A DNA stretch of 64,000 bases, from the NCBI GenBank assembly GCA_013398055.1, contig VZRS01002427.1, forward strand, positions 1-64,000, read 5' to 3'. How positions within the stretch are numbered: position 1 is the first letter of the stretch; each line of letters begins with the position of its first letter. The notes beneath the pieces were generated by a model. That model did no database searches, was not told the DNA's origin, and saw nothing but the letters and a program-made list of their open reading frames with translations. The position numbers and the translations under genes were made by a program. This DNA is from Ifrita kowaldi. Lineage: Eukaryota; Chordata; Aves; Passeriformes; Cinclosomatidae. This document shows, in pieces, positions 35,601 to 48,928 of the stretch.

Positions 35601-37669
35601 ACAGGCTCACGAATACTTTCATTAACGATTAATTTCTGTATTACTTCTGATTTGCATAGTACTTCTGACACATAAAATATTACCCTTATTTGATAAGGTA
35701 GGGGTACCTTATTTTGAGGTGCAGGGAGACTGTATCATCATCCCTTGCCAGAAATTAAGTCTGTGTTCACAGCAAGTTACGCATTTGCTTATTGGATGTT
35801 ATGTAAGGTTTCCTTTGAACTTGCTAGGTGTGATATTTCTCAGGAGCACTGCAATAATGTTACTTTTCAGAATGCACCATCAGACAATGCAAATACTGTC
35901 GGTTCTCAAAATCCCAGTTTATAGGAACATAATATTTTCTGAAATATGTTATTGTAAAAATTATGATGAAGTGATGACAAAAATCAGTAAAGCTAGGGGA
36001 TTTTCAAAGCAGAGACAAGTCTGAAACATCTCTGCTTCGTTCTTCCTGTTGTGCACTGGTACTAGCTTCTGCTCAAACCTTAGGTTTAGTGTCAGTTCTA
36101 ATTCTTCTGAATTTATCTGACAGATTTATCTCTGTCAACCACAGGATTTGTGTGCCATCTCATACTGTAGTTTCTGATGCCTTTACTTAACTGATTTGTT
36201 TCCTATCTGCCTCGTCCATCTTTTCATTTTTGGCAAACTGGATTTATGTTGTTTTTATGATTAAATGGAAGGAGTTGCTAAGGAATGAGATCTGGATCCT
36301 TTATTATATTTTAGCATTGTTCCTTGGAAACATGATCGTGTCTTGCAAATTAGAGTAACATTTCAAAGGTAATAAATCCTGCATAGCTTGTTAAATATCT
36401 CATTTTTTACTTATAGATTCTTACAGAAGCAGAATAATATTATTTCAAACTTTGCCAAGTGTGAAGTGTTCTGCTGTTGCTCTGTGTTCACTAGTAACTA
36501 AGAATTTGCCATGCTAGAACAGAATTACGTTGTCTCAAAGACTTTACATTCAGAGTATGATTTCATCACTGTCAGTTAAATAATGGCTTTTTGTTAATCA
36601 TATTTAAATATTTATCGCTTTTCAAACAGTTGTGATAAAGCAAGGGAAGTACTTTTCTAGGCAAATACAAATCCATGTGTGTTAAGCCTCTGTTTATCTT
36701 CCATTTTCAACTACACGGCTGATACCTGGCTTTTGTTATTCGATGGGCTATAAAATTCTGGTTTGTGTCTGATGCATTGAAAATGTGCAGCATATGCACA
36801 TATTTTGTTACTGCTGAGAATTGGATTAGAGTTTTGCCAGTCATATTTACTTTTAAGAGTTTATGGTATAGATGCGTTTGCATTTATGAAATTATTTTAA
36901 TTGGTGTTTCTAACTAGGAAGTGTTCACAGTATGTGTATGTCTTTTCTCCTCCTGTCCTGGCATCTGAATGCCTTACAGCTTTACTCGTGTCAGCAGCTT
37001 TCATTCATAAAGAATTCTTTGACAGTCTCTGCTCCGAGTTGTTTCTTGACTTTTTTCAATATTTTTCTCTGATGAAAATCTTGTTTCTGCTGACAATGAG
37101 ACCCTGAAATGGAGACAGTGCAGAGAGCTAATTGACCTAGTATCAGATGCCCCTGGGCACAATGCATTTTCGGTCATCTCTAGATGAGTACCTTAAAAAC
37201 AAGTGCGTTGAGTTTTTTCTCCTAAAAAAATTCCCCCTTTTCCCCACTCCATTGCAGATTTTGGGTTCTTATCATCGGTAATGATGCAACTGATCATTTT
37301 TGGAAGGTAAATATATTATGTGATTGCATCAGACAGGACTTTCAGTGAGTGAAAAGGACCGTTTCTTCAGCAAATCAAATGTTCAGTGATGATTACTTGA
37401 AATTTTTGCCTTTGATGGAAGCTAAAAACAGTGATCAGGAATAATTGCACCCGTAGGCAAGGAAAAGGAAACCAAAGTGATGGACTAAAGGATGTGATTA
37501 GGAAGCTAGACCAAAAAAAAGAAGTGCATTTATGGAGAAAACAGGAGTGAAACTATGAGTAAATAGAGCACTTAAGCATTTCCTATAAAGGAAATTCCTG
37601 CAATGATGCAGTGTACCCAGGAGTACTTCCAAGCCGTGAGGTAGTAGCTGGGTTCATATACCTCCTGAC
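32612..37669 (-). other. Presumed intron
   Basis: About 5 kb. It contains two ambiguous minus-strand frames (33230-33670 and 35393-35671) with fair acceptors, but phases that do not fit between the flanking exons. It also has a 10-bp duplication at 31633-31652-type sites outside and a (CA)-rich repeat at 34031. Confidence 0.4.
34031..34089. repeat. CA/TA-rich repeat
   Basis: Imperfect repeat of ACACATGTACACATG- and (CA)n-type units. Confidence 0.85.
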
Positions 37670-37807
37670 CTGTATTAGATGGGAACTTCACAGGCACCAG
37701 CTCTTTCACCTTAATTTCCACAGGGGACACCCTGGTGAAAGTGCTGGAGCTTTTGTGAGTGCAGTTGGCCCCCACCAGTATGACATATGGACAATCACAT
37801 TCTGCTG
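37670..37807 (-). CDS. Inferred 138-bp exon of unidentified gene
   Basis: Donor ATACAG|GTCAGG is strong. The acceptor is one of three AGs after CATTCCCATATTTCTGTGAG; the one at 37808-37809 gives entry phase 1, fitting exon 44326-44748, while 37812-37813 would give phase 0. The frame reads AAECDCPYVILVGANCTHKS and then a beta-strand-like, charged stretch (VSPVEIKVKELVPVKFPSNT). A stop lies just upstream of the acceptor region in the same frame, consistent with an exon border. Exit phase 1 joins exactly to exon 32415-32611 (NT-D-SDFSFS). The gene is not recognised; hydrophobic alternation suggests a beta-rich domain. Confidence 0.45.
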
Positions 37808-38256
37808 CTTGCTCACAGAAATATGGGAATGCTTAATGTAACCTCTGCCTCTGGAGCTGTAGGGAGATTGTGGTTTATGGCATGCCTGGGCACAGCAGTT
37901 GCTGCTGAGCTGCTGCAGTCCCTCCTCTGCGTTGTTGGTCCAAAGGGGAGCTACTTGTGGTGTAGGAACCAGAATGTCACTCCAGAATAAAACATCCCCG
38001 TGCTGGGCCAGCACTAACAAATGGAAAATTGGCAAAGTTCAAAGAAGCGAGTAAACAAAGAATTATTTTTGGTCCACTGAGGGACCTAAGATAGTTGCTC
38101 TCTGTACACAAGCAAGCTTCCATCAGTTACTAAACCCAGTTCTGACAGCAGCATTTTTACAACTAAATCAGGACTTCCCAGTGTCATGTCATGAAACTGA
38201 AAATTGAAATTGGGAGGCATGCTATTTCTTCACTTGCTGGCTTTCTAAAAAGAAAC

Positions 38257-38290
38257 GTTTTAATGTAAACTTTATTTTTAATGTAAACTT
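38257..38290. repeat. Short direct duplication
   Basis: TTTTAATGTAAACTT occurs twice about 18 bases apart. Confidence 0.75.
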
Positions 38291-40965
38291 CATTTGCTTG
38301 AATACAGATTTTTCAAATTAGTTATAGTTCATAATAAGCATCGTTCTTTCAAGTATTTTAAAATGAGTGTGATTGATATAAGGCCTTGTCCTGCCACTGA
38401 GGCATACCTAGCTGGAGCAGCAGACGTACCATGAGGATAGTCAAGACTCCAGGCAGCAAACTCCTCTTGTGCAGTGTCTTTAACAATTGTAACTCATGGT
38501 GGCCTACGGTTTGCTTTAATTTATAGACATAGGATATGTTTCTTAGTCAGGGCCATATAGTGAAAGATTGGTACCATGGGGGCTCTCTGCTCTGGCTTCC
38601 ACATATTTCCATCCCCAGTCCTGGAGAATGCTGGAGTAGGAGAAGGCTGCCTTGTCAGTTTGTTAAAGGTGAGTGTTGCTGGACTTTAACGGGGTCATCT
38701 TGCAGGTAGAATAGTTTCCAGCTGCCTACTTTGCCTGAAAAATCTGTCCATTATATGTTGTTTGAACTCAGGATGAGGTCATACTTTCTTTCAGTCCTGA
38801 AGGGCTGGCCATTTCAGTATCCCTCCTTCACTTCAGGGGATCGTGTATATTCTGTAGGCTCTCACTGTTCTCAAATTGTGTGCTGTTGGTCCATAGATAG
38901 TTGCTAATTAGAGAAGATAGATGGAGAAACCTCAAGTGTGTGTTTCAGTTTCCAAGATTCCCTGAACCCTTGGCATATACTTCATTTCCAAAACAATTTA
39001 GAGCCTGCACTCAGAGTGATGGGATAGTATTATACTGGCTTCGTCAAGGCTTGTACTAGGAAAAGAAAGAAAAAAGGATTAAATGATTAAAAGAGGAAAA
39101 TCTTTTCCTCCCCTTCTCCACTATGGCTTCTTTTGGTTTATTTTTATGCTAAGGTCAAGAAACTCTCTCTTTTACAGACAATATTTATCTGCTTCTTTTA
39201 ACTTCTACTGCATAAGATGGCTAAATACAGGAATGCACGTGCAATATTTATGTTGCTGTGCGACAAAGATATGCTCTTAACTTGGCCTGATCTGAAAATG
39301 AAAGCTCTTTTGGTCAAGATCACTATTGCTTTTATGAAGTCTATAATGATTATGCTGCAGCCTGTAGTGTTAATGATGTTTACAAGTACCTCACTTTTCC
39401 CTTTCCATTTGGGATTAAACTGGTTCCGTATAAACACATACCATGTCTTGATCAACAGGGTCTCTGAAATATGTAAAGCAGTGCTCATTTCATGTATAAT
39501 GTTAAAAATACCACTTCTTTTTCTGTGAAGTTGCCTTTCTTGGTAAACTTGATTCTTAATTCACGACCATTGTGACTGAATCTGCATTTTTCTCTTCAGG
39601 TACTTTCCTGAGCTGTACTTCTGTTGTTCTGAAGAGCTGCTAGGTAATGAATGGCAGTTCGTTCAGTGTTGTGCGGGGCTCAGCCACGTGCTGAACAGGT
39701 CAGGGGATAACCTGTGGCTCATTGCAAGAGAGTTCTCCTTAACTGGTAGCCGCGGTGAGACCTGAAGTCAGTGGAGTTCTGCAGCAGCTCTGGGGAGGGC
39801 TTTAGCTGACAAAGTCTTTATCCAATACTGACAAAAATGTGTGGAAAGCTAAGCATAAGAGATCATGGGGAATTCTCCATTTCTGAGTGCCCAGTAAGAT
39901 CTTAACCACGATGAAAGCACCTTCTTTGAGGTGAAGAAGATCGCCTTGTTATTTCAAAACTGGGTGTACTTTTCCTTCTTTGGTTTGATTTTTGCAAGCA
40001 TAGAGTCTTGACTTTTGTGTTGCACAGAAGTCAACTCACCCCTTCTTTCCTTCAAGCTGCACAGGGTCAACATGACTGTTAGACTGCAAATATTTTGATA
40101 AGGGCTGTTTTGGCAATATGCAAAAATACTTGCTGCAAAGAATAAAATGGCTGAAGATAGAAAAAAATATTTAATTTCCTTGAACTTAAGAGGATAAACT
40201 AATTAGACCCTTGATTTACATTTCTGTCTTACCCTTTTTCTAAGCACTTTCCTTACCTCCTTTGTCTTTGAAAGGAGGGAACTGAAAAGATGAGCATCCA
40301 GAGCTGGGGAAAAAAGTATTAAAAATAATGTTCTGAAATATTTGAAAGTTTTGAAAGAAGTAATTTTAATGGAAAAACCATCGTATCATTGGTGACTGCT
40401 TTTACTTTAAAGTTTCCCTTCAAAAATTCAATGTTCTGTGTATGTTGAAATGAGTGGGTATCCTGCTGTAATTTGGAGTGGAGTCTTTCTGCTCTCTCAT
40501 ATTTGCCTTTCCCAATCTCAACAGGATGTACCCCAAAACAATACATTGACTCATTTTCTTACTGTCTTTTGCTACTGCAATACACTAACCTTGACTTAGT
40601 ATTGGATTGGGTGGCATTGACTCAGAGCAGTGTCTGGCTGCTGGTCACTGGTACAGGTGATGTTTCAGGGAAATTTAAAGGCTCTACTTTTTAATGCACC
40701 CTGTGGGTAAGTATCTTGAGTTATTTACCAATATTTTCAGTGAAATTCATACCTGTAAGAAATGTTTTACTGTTAATTGCATGGAGTCATAGCTCTTTGA
40801 GATAAAATGGGTTGTTTTATTGTTATATTGATATTTAGGATAATTGGGATGTAAACTTCCATTAGCATGTTTGGTCATCAGGAAGGCATAGAGGTCTTTA
40901 AGTAAATATTAGTATCTTGCATCCTTTTTCTGTTGCTCTAAGTGGATAACATAATCTTTTCTGGA

Positions 40966-40998
40966 TTTTTTTTTTTTTTTTCTTTTTTTTTTTTTTTT
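40966..40998. repeat. Poly-T tract, one C interruption
   Basis: Thirty-two T in 33 bases (C at 40982). On the minus strand it is a poly-A tract, with no recognisable retroposed body beside it. Confidence 0.95.
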
Positions 40999-41465
40999 AG
41001 ATATTTGACTCATATGTCAGGTAGCTGCAAACTGAAAACCTAATCCTGCAAACACCAAAGCATGCATAAAATTTTCTCAGATAAGGATTTTTACTGGCAT
41101 GGAGATTGCTGAGGTGAACGGTGGTTTGACTGCATGTAGGAAGAAATCCTTGCATGGAATCATTGGCTCTTAGAAGTGTGAAAGTGTCTGACAATTAGCT
41201 TTAAAATATTTTTTATCTTTATATAAAGAATTGCTTCAGTGAAAGCACTCCCATGTGCCTTATCAGAAAAAATAAGGTTTCTCCAAAGTGTTTCTTTAAA
41301 AAGCCTTTCTCAGAAGTCTTACTATGCAGAATACTCCTCTTCTTGTATCTGGACCAATTTTCAGAGGCTTTGATGAGGCAATTTAGTCTGATATGCACCA
41401 CAGCAGTCTATTAAATAAAATATACATAGATTAAAATTCCTGTGATATTACCTTTTTAAAAAAAA

Positions 41466-41490
41466 TCATTTCTTCATCATTTCTTCATCA
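41466..41490. repeat. 11-bp tandem duplication
   Basis: TCATTTCTTCA occurs twice, followed by a partial third unit TCA. Confidence 0.9.
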
Positions 41491-41822
41491 GTAGGTCGGG
41501 CAGGAGTAATATAAAATTGAATTGCAATAATGTTTTTTCTTCCACACAGATACTTTTTGCCTTTAATGACATTAGCCTAGTGTAATACTCTGCACCATTT
41601 GGCTCAGTAGCTGTATCAGGTATGTAGGTCCATCCAATGCATATTAGGAGTTACTCAGTTTCTAAGAAATGCAAATACTTCTGCAGCTCTTTCAACAAAG
41701 CTGTAACTTTGTATCTCAACAACCAACTTAGTGTGCTAAATACGGGGTACTCTGTTGTGTGGAGAATTCCCGGAACTTTCAGTGTATTTCCCTGTACTCA
41801 GCATGTGTTTCTAAGTGGCTGA

Positions 41823-42828
41823 GTCTGCTTGGTGTAGAGGTTCAGCATGGTTTGGTTTCAAACTCTGCGTGTGGGCAACCTTGCCAAGTGTTATCTGCCA
41901 TAAACTGGAACCAGTGGTGCCTGCCTGTAATTAGCAGCGTCCCACAAGGTTCAGTGTTGTTTAACTTGTTCATCAATGGCTGGATGAAGGGGCAGGTGCC
42001 TCCTCAGCAAGTTCAGTGACAACACAAAGCTGTGAGGAGTGGTTGATACCCCCGAGTGCTGTGCAGCTCTTCTGAAGGACCTTGACAGGGTGGAGAGATG
42101 GGCAGAGAAGAACCATCTGAAATTCAGCGAAGGCAAATGCAGGGTACTGCAGAGGGGAAGAACAACCCCCTGCACCAGGACAGACTGGGAGTGACCTGGA
42201 AAGCAGCTCTGTGGAGATGGATCTGGGGGTCCTGGTGGACAATAAACTGCCATGACCAGCAGTGTGTCCCTGTGGCCAGGAAGGCCAATGGGATCCTGGG
42301 GGGCATTAGGAAGAGCATTGCCAGCAGGGAGGTGATCCTGCCCCTCTGCTCAGCCCTGGTGAGGCCACATCTGGAGTGCTGCGTCCAGTTCTGGGCTCCT
42401 CAGGACAGGAGAGACACAGAGCTCCTGGAGCAGGTCCAATGGAGAGTGACAAAGATGATTAAGGGACTGGAGCATCTCTCTTGTGAAGAAAACCTGAGAG
42501 AATTGGGCCTATTCGGCCTCGAGGACAGGCTGTTGACAGGGGACCTCATCAATGTCTATCAGTATCTGCAGGGAGGGTGTCAAGAGGACAGAGCCAGGCT
42601 CTGCTCCATGGTGCCAAGCAGTAGAATAAGAGGCAATGGGCAGGAACTGAGGCACAGGAAGTTCCACCTGAATATTAGAAAGAGCTTCTTCACTGTGTGA
42701 GTGACTGCACACTGAAATGGCTTGGCGGGAGAGCTTGTGGAGTCTCCCTCATAGGAGATATTCAAGAACCATCTGGACACAATCCTGTTGGACCAGATGT
42801 CCCTACCAACCTTACCCATTCTGTGATT
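41823..42828 (+). mobile_element. CR1 LINE, about 1 kb, with reverse transcriptase remnant
   Basis: The longest CR1 copy here. Its 5' part encodes the end of the reverse transcriptase domain: VPQGSVLFNLFIN at 41939-41977, matching the conserved non-LTR motif SGVPQGSVLGPxLFNxFIN with a few residues deleted. Then follow the usual blocks 'GGAGAGATGGGCAGAGAAGA', 'ATCTGGGGGTCCTGGTGGAC', 'CATCTGGAGTGCTGCGTCCA', 'GTGAAGAAAACCTGAGAGAA' and 'TACCAACCTTACCCATTCTG', ending CTGTGATTAA. The frame shifts between the RT remnant and the rest, so it is inactive. It sits in a presumed intron, opposite in orientation to the gene. The 200-residue frame 42098-42700 is the C-terminal part of the element's ORF2. 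Confidence 0.95.
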
Positions 42829-44325
42829 AATTTACTTGATAACACCAAGTAATTCCACTAGGATTTCAGGAATGTCCTAAAAATTATGGGAGATCTAGTT
42901 TATAGTCCACTGCTCAGTGTCTTAAGTGGCCAGCTGGTTACTCTGTATGGAGAACATCAATGTCTCTTTGTGGAATGAGTAGTGTTTGGAAATCTTAATT
43001 GCTATGCTGCTGTTTTGATGCAAAATACAAGAGAGTAAACTGAAGGAAGTAATTTTGGTCTTGTGTGTTTTGCTTTTGATCTTCTGAATAAATTTAAGTT
43101 TACTGTAAATTTATCAAAGTTAGAAACTCAAGCCGAAAGCACTACTGAAGTCATGCCGTTAGCAAACCTGGTAAAATACCACTCGTAAAATTTTTGAATG
43201 CTCCTCCTGTAGTTTCTTTCTTCCTTTTTATGGCCATCAACAACACTGTATTGTTTCTGGTTTGCAGGTTATTATCCCACCTGACATCTGCATATGCTGA
43301 GACCTTACCCTGTGTCAGGTGTATACTTTCATATAATACATGTATATGCACACTACGTTCACAAAATACATTAATCGCAAGATACTCTTCAGTATTAGAA
43401 ATGAGTGTGCTGTAGATAAAGACACGTTTAGGAGATTTAGATTCCCTGGACTTGAAGGGCATTAGGCTTGTTAACGTAGGCATAGGCTGTGTGTTGGGCT
43501 TATGCTTTATTTTTGTCTTGCTCTGATAGTTTCGATATAAAAATTAAAAAGTAAAGTTGCAAGGTTAGTCAGAAGGAATGAGTGAGACCTAGTGACTAGA
43601 AATGGAAGTATTGATGAGAATTTGTCCAAGTGTGTTGTGGTTTGAAAAACCTCCTTCTTTCATGCTAACATCAAAAACACTGCTCAGATACAGACAATTC
43701 AGTATTCTCGTGACATTAATTAAAAGATCAAGCACCATAAGGCAGCAGTGCAAACTTCCTTAATTTAGTCTCATAACTGTGTATCATCCCTGGCCAGTAA
43801 GGGTAATTTACTGTAAATCACTGTGATTCTTGTCCTTCCTGATAACACCATATCACATTGTCAGTTTGAAACACTGCCTGCTCATTTTTGCTTGCAAACT
43901 GCAATGCTTCTTTTTTGTACACATACATACAAAGATTTCAGTATCTGTTTGTATACATGCAAACTGTATGCCTTATTTGCAAATATCTCTTGACAAATGT
44001 ATTTTCCAGCTAGGAATATGAGTGGATTTTACTGGTGAGACTTTATAAGAGGTACATACATTTGTGTTCACATAGAAGTAAATTTTGAATTCTTCTGGAT
44101 ATGCTGCTAGTTTTCTGCATGAAGATTCCATATTAGAAGTAAAAAGTACATTTCTGTTGTATGGACCCTGAAATTATGATATAAAAATATAATGTACATA
44201 GATCCCAACTGCAAACACCATCCTGGTTTTCAGATTCCTTACTTTTTGTCAGTGTAAGTCAAGCATGCACTCAGTCAAAAGTATGTGTATTTTATATTCC
44301 AGGTATCATAGACCAGGAGCCTAAC

Positions 44326-44748
44326 CAGAATTGTGCCTGATATTTATCTGCAGTTTCACTGAAGCATAACCTTTTCCATCATCAAAGACCAAAGGGCCAA
44401 ATTGATGCATTCCCATCTTGCTAATGAGCACAGAGGACAGAAAACTATCTTTGCAAGCTGGGACGAATTACACTAACTCAGTTTCATAAAATGCTGAGTG
44501 GTACTGCAGCTTTGTTTGAGATGGGTCATCATCAGCCTTGGGAGAACTGGCCGTAGGATGGATTTTCATCCCACTTAAGCCAGCATGGACAGGTTTCCCA
44601 TCCCACTGCTGGGCAGTGAGGTAGCTGTGAAGAGTATCTGCCTCTTCCTGTAGCTGACTCAGCTCAGCTGGCCAGCGGTAATATGCTGGGTCATGCCAAT
44701 TCAGTTGTTTCTGGTCCATACCTTCATTTAGTGATGCATGAAAGTGCT
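44326..44748 (-). CDS. Inferred 423-bp exon of unidentified gene, with in-frame TAA
   Basis: Acceptor TTTATGTTTTCAG at 44749-44750, then a frame of 140 codons to donor TTCTG|GTTAGG; phase 1-1. The first 93 codons are strongly protein-like: HDPAYYRWPAELSQLQEEAD suggests a helix, followed by LHSYLTAQQWDGKPVHAGL and an acidic linker (SSPKADDDPSQ). After ...FYETELV the frame meets TAA at 44468-44470, then stays open in the same frame through DSFLSSVLISKMGMHQFGPL and DDGKGYASVKLQINIRHNS to the donor. A 53-bp intron removing the stop would be too short and would shift the frame. So either the stop is a genuine nonsense change, or a sequence error, or this is the true end of the protein and the later frame is chance. 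Gene not recognised. Confidence 0.5.
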
Positions 44749-46149
44749 CTGAAAACATAAATACTTATTTCATCTTTGGAAGTGATGTAGTGAGTTGTCT
44801 ACAATTTCTCTGAGGTAGTGCTCGAGGCTTTGCACAGCTGCAGTATTTCATTTTATTAACATTGAATTCTACACCATGGGCTATTAGCAGAAGTTATGCT
44901 GTCTGCCTTGGCTATTTGTGAGCTTTTTCCAGTATCAGTAGTGGGTTAATCTGTGAGGCTGGATCTAAACAGGAAAAGGTTAAAGTATATATGGGATAAT
45001 GAGTGAAAAAGAGAAACCAAGTTCAAGTGTAGCTAGGATATTTATTTTCTGAGAAAGTAGTGTTCTGCTTGACTAGAATGCTTGCTTTATTTATAGAAAA
45101 AAAAAAATCCCATGTCCTTAGCTCACAGGACAGGTCTGGCTCTGCTAGTTGCTTGGTAGAAAAAGTACTTTTTGGAATGCGACTGCAAAACATTCATGGC
45201 ATTTCTTGGCAATTAAGAGATCCTGAGCAGTAAGGGAAAGTAGTTCTTGTTTTGTCTAGTTCTAGTAATGTTCATGTTTTGGGCAAACTTTCCATAAAGA
45301 CAGGTTTTTGTTAGGACTATTTGACTGTAATAGTGAAACTTAGGCTATGATGTGAGTAGCTACAACATACTGACTTGTGTAGGAACTACCTAGCTGTTTG
45401 GTACCAGTCAGCCCCTTTGTCCATCATGATTCTTTGAATTTGTGATCCCGCATTTTTAGATATTTTGTGCCTTTTTCTTGTGAAACCAGGAGAATATCAC
45501 TTCCAGTATGACCTAAATTTTTGAATAAAAAGAGCATTCAAATTATAAACTCAGAATCCTGAAAACATTTTTCAGGAGAATGTATCAGTGTTGATGTGAG
45601 CTTCTGTAGAAGTGGTTATCACTGAGCTTTTGCTCTGGCAGTTAAGAGCAAGTGTGTATGAGAGGAGGTGACCTAGCACCTAGCAACTTCTCTGGATGGA
45701 ATTGCCACAAAAAGGCACTTTCAGTGCTGGCTGCGGACATGGAGACCAGAGTGGGTGGAGGTTTGGCCTTTATGGGTATCTTCTGTGTGGCTCCTCAGCA
45801 GGCTGATGTAATTACATGGTATACAAGTGGCCATCTAGAACCATCCATTTAGAAATTACTTTTGAGTGCAGGCACAGGCATTTGGTGTGGAGTGTCAGGA
45901 GTACTTGTTACTCTGCGCTGTGTAGTTCATCTGCTTGCTGCTGGAGTTCAGAGGTGTATATTTAGGATTAGGAATCTGAAAGTCTCAGTTGCTAATTCAG
46001 CTCTGCAAGCCCTCAGTGCCTCATCTCAGACAGGTCACACTTATCTTTATCTCAATATGCAAATATCTAAAATGAGAAGAACATCTGTTAACATTGTAGG
46101 AGGTTGTGTAGATGACTTAATGGTTGTAGCAGTCTGAATTAGGGAAAGT

Positions 46150-46530
46150 GCTGTGATAATGCCACTAAGATGGCTCTAAGCCACCAGTATTATGCTGCTG
46201 TGAAAGAGTCTAATGTGCTTCTGCGATGCATTAGACATGATATTTTTGTAGAGAGAGAGAGAGAAATGCTAATAGCATTTTGTAAAGCCTTCCTGAGACC
46301 TCATTTGGAATATTGTGTCCGATGATCTTCCTTTGCGGTGAACAGAAAGATGGACTTAAATTGGAGCAGGTGCAAAGAGTTTAGTGAGCTGCACAGGAGA
46401 TTTATTCTGGAATGAGAGTAGAAACTTAAGTTATGAGATACGTCTTTGGATTTGAAGTATTGAGGTCTCCAAGGGGTCTGAAGGGAGACTGAAACTGCTT
46501 GTTTTGATTATATTTATTTGGCACTAACAA
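46150..46530 (+). mobile_element. Ancient CR1/L3-like LINE relic
   Basis: Degraded, but clearly parallel to old amniote CR1: 'GCCACTAAGATGGCTCTAAG', 'CTTCCTGAGACCTCATTTGG' with 'aatattgtgtccg', and 'AAATTGGAGCAGGTGCAAAG'. A (GA)n run at 46250-46264 has expanded inside it. Borders approximate. Confidence 0.65.
46250..46264. repeat. (GA)n run
   Basis: Seven GA units, inside the old CR1 relic. Confidence 0.95.
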
Positions 46531-48835
46531 CATGCTTCAGTATTTCCAGTGATTGCTAGTGGATAAGACAAGCATGCTTTTTCTGCTCTTCTCCCAAACC
46601 CTTTAATAACAACTTAATTTTACTTCTCCCCTCTTCTAGCCCCCACCTTCTAACATTCATCATGGAACCAATTACTAGATCTGGGGTTAGGAATGAATGG
46701 GTCCCCTCAGGAAAGAGAACAAACAATAGATATTTTTACTCCTTTTTTGTTATGTTGAACACGGTCCACTGTGGTCATTTAGGAGAAGTTGCTACTTAGC
46801 AATTACTAAAAACATGCAGCAATTGCAAAAGACATAGAAAATAGCCAGTAGTAAAGCTGTAGTATAATTATAGCCTTTCCTATGGCTGTTTTGCCTTTTG
46901 TAGGGTATTGAGAAGCATTTTGTGGGGTTTAGGACACATGGAGCAGATACACAATGGAAACTGCAGAACTGAACATTCATCGTGTGGTTGCCTGCAGTTG
47001 CACGTTCATACTGAAAGAATCATCCCATGTCTCTGAACTGTGCTGAGGCACAGTGAAATGCTGGGTTGACGATCCAGAGGAGGTGTAGCATTCTTTCTGC
47101 TACTCAAACTTTACTGTTTGGTGCAGAGAAGTTTCTCAGTCATTTGTCATCTCCTGTAGCCCAGAAGAATTGCTCTCAGTAAGTGATGTCTTGCAGTTCG
47201 GTTATCACTCTGCCTTTGCATTTTTGGTGTTTCTGTGAGAAAGTAGACTTGCAGGAAAATCAGCATTATCATCAATGACCTCAGTCAGACCTTCCTCCCT
47301 CAAGGGGGGAACTACAGAAGCAAAATGAGATGTGAAATTCTTTCAAAAGCTCTACCTTTGGTATTGAATTCAGTAACCAGAATGTGGGCAGGAAGCAGAG
47401 GATGATAAAAAGAAGTGCTTCCTTTGGGTTGTCTTGTTTTTCCAGAAAGCTGTGCAACCTGAGAGGGGCATAGTGTTTATGACATATTCATGGCATAGCT
47501 GCTTCCTGGTAAGTGTGCAACAGGAGGACGTGGTGTTCTAAAATTAGTAAGTGAAAAGGCAGCTGATAAAGGATGGGCTACAGCTTTCTAGATTTTATTC
47601 CAGACGGGATTTAGAGAGAAAGTTTCTTTCAGGTGTTTAATTAGAGGGCCAGATTAAAAAGTAAGATATCAGGCCATATTGTACCACCAACATTCAGTTG
47701 GCTGTGAAAAAGGCTCTGTGCTCTAGGTGACTGTTGTCATAAAAATAATAAAAAAGAAAAGTTATAGGGAATGGCTATAATGAAAACCTGGATATTTGTA
47801 AAATACCTTGTTAGGCAGTGGTGCACTCTCAAGGAAGAGAACTAGTTAAGAGTACTAGTTAAGTATTGTTCCTGTTTCTGCCAGTAACTTGCCATGTGGT
47901 TTTACACGTGTTTCAAAAGGTGACAAATAACTTTGAGTGGATCGTTAGTGTTATAATTGAGGCCAGTTAAATGTCACTTTTATTTTTTACCATAAAAAGG
48001 CAGTAGCTCCCATTCAGGATGAATTCTGTTTCAAAAAGAATTGAGATCAGAAGACTTCACTTTTACTTGGCTGATTAAATATAATAGCAAATCTTCTAAA
48101 AATTCTTCCCGCAACATTTATATTAAACCGTTAAAATGGATCTGATTTATAATTTGCTTTGAAATAAAACACAAAAAGTGTGCTAGGGATTATGTTTTAA
48201 TGGAAGGGGCTTATACTGTGGTAAATTTCTTTCCTGTTCAACACCTAACAGATCATCAGTCTGGGTGGAGAAATGCACTGAAACCTTTCATGGACAATTG
48301 TGTGACAGCAACTGCACTGTTTATATTTAAACATCTCTATTACTTTCTAGCAGTGCCCTTCATGATGAATTCCTGTAATTAGTGGTTCCTGAAAGTATCA
48401 GCACCTCCCCTCTCCCTCAGCTCTCTGAAGTGCAAAACCCAAGGATCAAAGAAATGTTAACTGTATTGGCTTTGGGCTGTATAAAGTATAATCCCAGATC
48501 ACTTGTTTGCTGGAATGTTCTAGGACTTACCTGTGTGACCATGTTAACTAGCACCAGCCAGACTACAACAGCTATAGTGATGATGCTAAAATCCCCTTGT
48601 TCTAGTAAGAGAGAGGTTTTGATGCGAGCTGGGATTCTTTTGGATGAAGGTTGTTAAGCAGAAAACCTTTTTATTGCCAAACCCTCCCCTCCAGACCCTT
48701 TCATGGAAGATTTAAACGAGTTCATTGTATGATTTGTCACCATTACACTGGTAAATTTTCCATGCCAGGAAACCATTAGATGGTAAGAATCATTATTTTC
48801 TTTGTATCTTGCAGGCTTTGGGGAGGTACAGGCAC

Positions 48836-48928
48836 CTTTTATTGTGACTAAGTAGGGAAAGGGATGATTCTTGTGATTTTGGGGGGAAAATGATGGACCT
48901 TCATTTGTAAATGATTGTCTTGACCTTT
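48836..48928 (-). CDS. Inferred 93-bp exon of unidentified gene
   Basis: Acceptor ATATGTCCTTGCCAG, 30 open codons (RSRQSFTNEGPSFSPQNHKN, then HPFPYLVTIK), donor AAAAG|GTGCCT. Phase 1-1, with the exit codon completed to GAG by exon 44326-44748 (VTIK-E-HFHAS). The frame actually stays open well beyond the donor to 48654, so the exon could be longer. The donor is mediocre at positions +4 and +5. Polar, Asn/Ser/Pro-rich composition is compatible with a disordered segment. Confidence 0.35.

Larger units (their letters stand above)
37808..44325 (-). other. Presumed intron with CR1 insertion
   Basis: About 6.5 kb with a 1-kb CR1 copy, small direct duplications and a long poly-T tract. No additional exon could be supported. 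Confidence 0.4.

Noticed and set aside
35393..35671. 92-residue minus-strand open frame after a long pyrimidine tract
   Set aside because: Two frames are open at once, phases do not fit the chain, and no donor was found; possibly a decayed repeat.
42098..42700. 200-residue open frame on the plus strand
   Set aside because: This is the C-terminal part of CR1 ORF2 within the 1-kb CR1 copy, not a host gene, and it is disconnected from the upstream RT remnant by a frame change.
44416..44473. A 53-bp intron that would remove the TAA in exon 44326-44748
   Set aside because: Shorter than vertebrate introns usually are, weak donor, and removal would shift the downstream reading frame out of the protein-like one.
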